Part shown: one piece after another, positions 11,935-15,018 of the stretch | Position numbering within the stretch: the first letter of the stretch is position 1 | How the letters are laid out: every line of letters begins with the position of its first letter | Origin: Candidatus Bipolaricaulota bacterium | Lineage (GTDB): Bacteria > Bipolaricaulota > Bipolaricaulia > UBA7950 > UBA9294 | DNA length: 15,018 nucleotides | Reading direction: 5' to 3' | Assembly (NCBI GenBank): GCA_003979035.1 | Contig: RXOA01000137.1 | Span: forward strand, 1-15,018 | Notes under the pieces: generated by a model | Seen by the model: the letters and a program-made list of their open reading frames with translations, nothing else | What the model was told of the DNA's origin: nothing | The model's database searches: none | Made by a program: the position numbers and the translations under genes

Positions 11935-14138
11935 TCTCTCCCCCTTTGCAGCATCCACGCGACCGGCCGGCCGGTGGTGATCCACGCGATCCCTGCTCCG
12001 AGCATGGCTAGCACCGCCAGAGCGCTTGGTAGCAGGACGGCGATCCAGATGAGATCCGGCTCGGCGAGCAACCCGAACCAGGTTGCCAGGGGTTGCGCGG
12101 CGGCAAACGCCGCCAAACATCCCAGTGCCACGCCGGCGAATGAGACTTGAAGGGCGAAACGGCCGCCCAAGGAGATCATCTGCCCCCTTCTTGCACCGAA
12201 CGCACGCCGGATGCCCAGCTCCTGCATGCGGTTGCGAAGGAAGAAGCGGATGACCGAGGCAAGAACGACACAGGCGAGAAGCGCTGCGAGCACCAGTTGA
12301 GGAATGAGCCGCTCCATGATCCGGGCCATCTCACCGTTGTAGGTACGGACTCGCCATCCGCCGAGCGGCTCGGTCGATGGCACCTGATACCGCGGATACG
12401 CCTGTTGGAATGCGGCTTCGATTCCCTGGCGAACATTGGTCATGCTGGCTGTGGACGCTGCACGCACGACGAATCCCTGCAACTCGCTGGTGTGTGGAGG
12501 AAGGGCCATCTCCGGAACGACGATCTCATGCCAGAATCCCTCACCGATCGCCCCGCTGTAGACGCCGACAACCTCCACCTCCAGCTCGCGGAACTCAAGG
12601 ATCCGGCCGACCCAAGGAGGATCTCCGAACACCTCTTCGGCGAGGCGTTCGGCAACCAACCCGACAAGCTGGGTCCCGGTGAAGTCGGCTGCTTGGAGAT
12701 CGCGTCCCTCGACGATCTCGAGCAGGTGAAGGTCCTCGAACCCCGGTTCGAACGCCGCAACAGCCCAAGGAACGGGCTCGCCGGGAACGGGAACGCTGAA
12801 GGCCCTCATCTCGATGGTTGCTTCGACGCCGCTCACGGCTTCGAGGAGGGCGCGATCCTGGGGTTCGAGCGGACGAATCGGCCTAACGGAATCCTGCCCG
12901 ATGCCTCTGAATACGATGAACGTCCGATCGTCGAGATCCCCCCACAGCCTGTCGATTGTGCGGCTGATCCCACCGGACATGGAGGCGGCCGCACCGAGTC
13001 CCCCGGTGGCGATGATCAGTGCGATGGTCGTGGCCACAGCAAGGCCGATGGTGGTGGAGCGTTGGAGCGATTGGAGCGACCGTTGGGCAAGGATCTGTGC
13101 CGGAGCCTCCTTCATGGCCAGACGCGCTGGGAAGAGCGCCGCCAACACGGCCAACCCGGCCGCCGATGGCAGCAGCAAGGCATGCCAAGTACTCCATGGG
13201 TTGCCGGTTGCCGATGCGATTGCCAAGCCCACGATGCAGCCGATCGCCGTCCCTGTTGTCAGCGTCGCGAGTGCTTCGCGGACGATGTCCCACGTGAGAG
13301 CTGCCCGGCTTGCACCGACCGACCGGCGGATTCCCCACTCCTGCATCCGGGTTGTGATGCCAAGCGTCATCAGCACCACCACGCCCACGGTGGCGATCGC
13401 GGCCAGCAGAGCGCCTCCAAACACGGCGACGATCACGGGTCTCATCCGGGCGCTGGAACGGAAGGCGACGTTGTCTTCAGTCGTCTCCACCCTCCACTCT
13501 GGATGGTCGGCGGCGAGCTGGTCGAGGAGCTGAAGACCGCCAGGGTCGACGCGGATCAAGAGCTGGCGAGCCTCGCCGGAGACAGTCGGTGAGGAACGAA
13601 GCGGCGAGCCCCCCGGGGGAGTCAGAACGATGGAGTCGGTACCCCATACCCAGAGATCGCCTGGGGTTGTTTCCTCGAGGACACCGGTGATCGTGATTCC
13701 TCCGAGCGTTGTCCCTGTTGGATCATCGCCTCCGCTATCATACAAGGCTTCGTACACGTCCCACCCGAGGACGGCCTGGGGCGTTCCCGAGGTATCGAAG
13801 GGACCTCCGTAGGCAAACCGCAGGCCGAGAACCTCGAAGTAGTTGGGGGTGACCTCCCGGTACCAGAGTCGAAGGATTTGCCCGGGGTAGCTCTCGCACA
13901 TTCCCCCACTCACGCGAACGACCTGGTTGACGCCCGGTGTGGCTTCCAGCCGGTCGATTTCCTCTGCGGAGATCGGGTGATCGTCGTTGGGGAACACCCG
14001 GGCCAGGTTTGCCCCCATCGCCTCGACCATCGCGTTGGCGTCGCGCTCGATCCGTTCGAGCATGGCGAGCCCCAGGGTGAGGATCGCCACGGCCACGGCA
14101 ACGACGAGGACAAGCTCCACCCGGTGGCCTCGGCTCAC
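11931..14138 (-). CDS. Fused double MacB/FtsX-type ABC permease
   Basis: A 735-residue membrane protein made of two MacB-like halves in one chain. Half 1: membrane segment about 9-27, a large external domain (about 30-230) with the MacB-type ISAEEIDRLEATPGVNQVV, then membrane segments around 235-260, 290-311 and 322-338 with the cytoplasmic coupling sequence QEWGIRRSVGAS (266-277). Half 2: membrane segment about 362-385, another external domain with LEPQDRALLEAVSGVEA, and three segments around 613-635, 660-684 and 694-718 with QELGIRRAFGAR (639-650). The paired GIRR motifs and the eight predicted membrane segments are what two separate MacB/LolC-type subunits would give, so it is probably a pseudodimer needing only one ATPase gene. 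It begins with GTG at 14138, overlapping the stop of the redoxin-fold gene by four bases, and ends overlapping the ATPase start. Export or envelope signalling fits; classical import does not. Confidence 0.9.
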   Translation of the reverse strand: MSRGHRVELVLVVAVAVAILTLGLAMLERIERDANAMVEAMGANLARVFPNDDHPISAEEIDRLEATPGVNQVVRVSGGMCESYPGQILRLWYREVTPNYFEVLGLRFAYGGPFDTSGTPQAVLGWDVYEALYDSGGDDPTGTTLGGITITGVLEETTPGDLWVWGTDSIVLTPPGGSPLRSSPTVSGEARQLLIRVDPGGLQLLDQLAADHPEWRVETTEDNVAFRSSARMRPVIVAVFGGALLAAIATVGVVVLMTLGITTRMQEWGIRRSVGASRAALTWDIVREALATLTTGTAIGCIVGLAIASATGNPWSTWHALLLPSAAGLAVLAALFPARLAMKEAPAQILAQRSLQSLQRSTTIGLAVATTIALIIATGGLGAAASMSGGISRTIDRLWGDLDDRTFIVFRGIGQDSVRPIRPLEPQDRALLEAVSGVEATIEMRAFSVPVPGEPVPWAVAAFEPGFEDLHLLEIVEGRDLQAADFTGTQLVGLVAERLAEEVFGDPPWVGRILEFRELEVEVVGVYSGAIGEGFWHEIVVPEMALPPHTSELQGFVVRAASTASMTNVRQGIEAAFQQAYPRYQVPSTEPLGGWRVRTYNGEMARIMERLIPQLVLAALLACVVLASVIRFFLRNRMQELGIRRAFGARRGQMISLGGRFALQVSFAGVALGCLAAFAAAQPLATWFGLLAEPDLIWIAVLLPSALAVLAMLGAGIAWITTGRPVAWMLQRGRE

Positions 14139-15018
14139 GGCGCGATCGCCTCATCGAGGAGCGCGTAAAGCTCGGCGAATCCGGCCGGGTTCCGGACCCA
14201 GGTGCTGCTTGGTGTGTCGAACAAGCGTGGGTACTGCGTCGGCGGCAAGACCACGATGCCGGAACGGTCGAGAATCATCATCGCGGTATCTCGCGGGAAC
14301 AGCCACCGTTCGGCGAGGCGGTCGTCGACATCGAGCCACACAGACCACCTCGGTAGGGTTTGCTGGATGCCGGAGATCCGCCACGCCTCCAGTTCGGCAA
14401 CCGTGGGAGTGTCGAGAAAAACCTCAAGCGGCATGTCGTAGATGTCGGGACGGGTTGTGGACAGGCCGCTTCGCTGGGCATAGGTCCAAAGATCCGTCCG
14501 TGATTGGCGGCTGGTCGTCGACAGGACCCACACGAACTCCACCTCGGGGTACGCGACGGCAAGCTCGATCAGGTCGTGGTGAAAAGGAAAGAGATGTGTG
14601 GAGGCCGGGGTATAGACGCTGCGAAGGATGAACCGCGCCTGTCCACTTGAGAGGGCGACCGGCGCGTCCTCGACATCGAACAGATCGAAGTCGATGGATG
14701 GAGGCGGCGCTCCGGCTTCCGGCCAGCGCTCACAGACAGCATCATCGGGGATTGTCCCGTCGCAGGCGAAGCTGTGGGTGATCCGGTCGGCTTGCTCCGC
14801 GTGCTTGGGCCGGACGGAAACATCTCGGTGGACGATCACACCGTCTTCATCCACCCAGAACATCGCCGGACTGGCGTCGACGCCGAGGGCGAAGGCATCG
14901 AGCAGCCGAAAGAGGTCTCCCTCGTCGATGACCGCCCAGGTCTCACGAAGGTTCGGCGCATCCGCCGGTGCAACGAGAATGCACGTCACTTCCTCGATCT
15001 TGCCCCACTCCTCGAGCA
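14135..15018 (-). CDS. Redoxin-fold family protein, C-terminal part (runs off right edge)
   Basis: About 294 codons are visible; the start, and any signal peptide, lie beyond the window. It begins in domain 1 (LLEEWGKIEEVTCILVAP, then GVDASPAMFWVDEDGVIVHRD, the redoxin FxxDxxG-type turn) and continues into a TlpA-like domain 2: PSIDFDLFDVEDAPVALSS, FILRSVYTPASTHLFPFHHD, YPEVEFVWVLSTT, WSVWLDVDDRLAERWLFPRD and MMILDRSGIVVLPP. The site of the TlpA CxxC reads YTPASTH, with no cysteine. It is a homologue of the tandem-redoxin proteins at 6724-7905 and 8308-9486, more divergent from them than they are from each other, and closely related to the decayed copy at 10090-10806. Its TGA shares a GTGA overlap with the permease start, so the three genes form one translationally coupled unit. 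That places a redoxin-fold protein with this ABC transporter. Confidence 0.78.
   Translation of the reverse strand, partial: LEEWGKIEEVTCILVAPADAPNLRETWAVIDEGDLFRLLDAFALGVDASPAMFWVDEDGVIVHRDVSVRPKHAEQADRITHSFACDGTIPDDAVCERWPEAGAPPPSIDFDLFDVEDAPVALSSGQARFILRSVYTPASTHLFPFHHDLIELAVAYPEVEFVWVLSTTSRQSRTDLWTYAQRSGLSTTRPDIYDMPLEVFLDTPTVAELEAWRISGIQQTLPRWSVWLDVDDRLAERWLFPRDTAMMILDRSGIVVLPPTQYPRLFDTPSSTWVRNPAGFAELYALLDEAIAP

Noticed and set aside
12147..13592. A 481-codon plus-strand open frame opposite the fused permease
   Set aside because: It is rich in D, G, H and R with no domain, no SD sequence and no membrane segments, while the opposite strand encodes two conserved FtsX-type halves.

Overview
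This is a GC-rich bacterial window (roughly 58-60 % G+C by eye) with tightly packed genes, GTG and TTG starts next to good Shine-Dalgarno (SD) sequences, and recognisable sigma70-type promoters. No marker in it fixes the taxon. A GlnRS-encoding, sugar-importing bacterium of a little-studied phylum such as Bipolaricaulota would fit, but that is a weak guess.

Left part (1-6220), conventional genes. The 5' part of glutaminyl-tRNA synthetase (minus strand, running off the left edge) stands opposite a flavin reductase-like FMN-binding protein. A secreted, C-terminally membrane-anchored metallophosphoesterase with its own promoter follows. Next is a carbohydrate ABC importer operon of the CUT1 type, with an unusual order: MalG-like permease, solute-binding protein, intercistronic hairpin, MalF-like permease. 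It has no ATPase gene of its own here. A three-arm inverted-repeat element with two mutually exclusive hairpins lies just after it.

Right part (6300-15018), all on the minus strand and mostly unfamiliar. Reading right to left there is: (1) an apparent operon of a redoxin-fold protein (running off the right edge), a fused MacB/FtsX-type permease and a LolD/MacB-type ATPase, joined by two GTGA 4-base stop/start overlaps; (2) an ArfB-like GGQ ribosome-rescue factor with an extended -10 promoter that would give a nearly leaderless mRNA; (3) a decayed copy of the redoxin-fold gene; (4) a four-gene operon behind a TTGACA-17-TAGAGT promoter that alternates a small secreted cysteine-rich protein with an anchored tandem-redoxin protein, twice; (5) a second decayed, truncated redoxin-fold copy.

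The redoxin-fold family is therefore present five times in about 9 kb (three apparently intact, two decayed). The visible domains have a peroxiredoxin/TlpA-like layout but lack the expected CxxC or peroxidatic cysteine. Repeated pairing with small, even-cysteine secreted proteins, plus the dedicated MacB-type ABC module, suggests an extracytoplasmic peptide system (export, folding, immunity or signalling). It loosely resembles lactococcin-972-type clusters in layout. No experiment or database search supports this here, so it is the main candidate for a previously undescribed system in the window.
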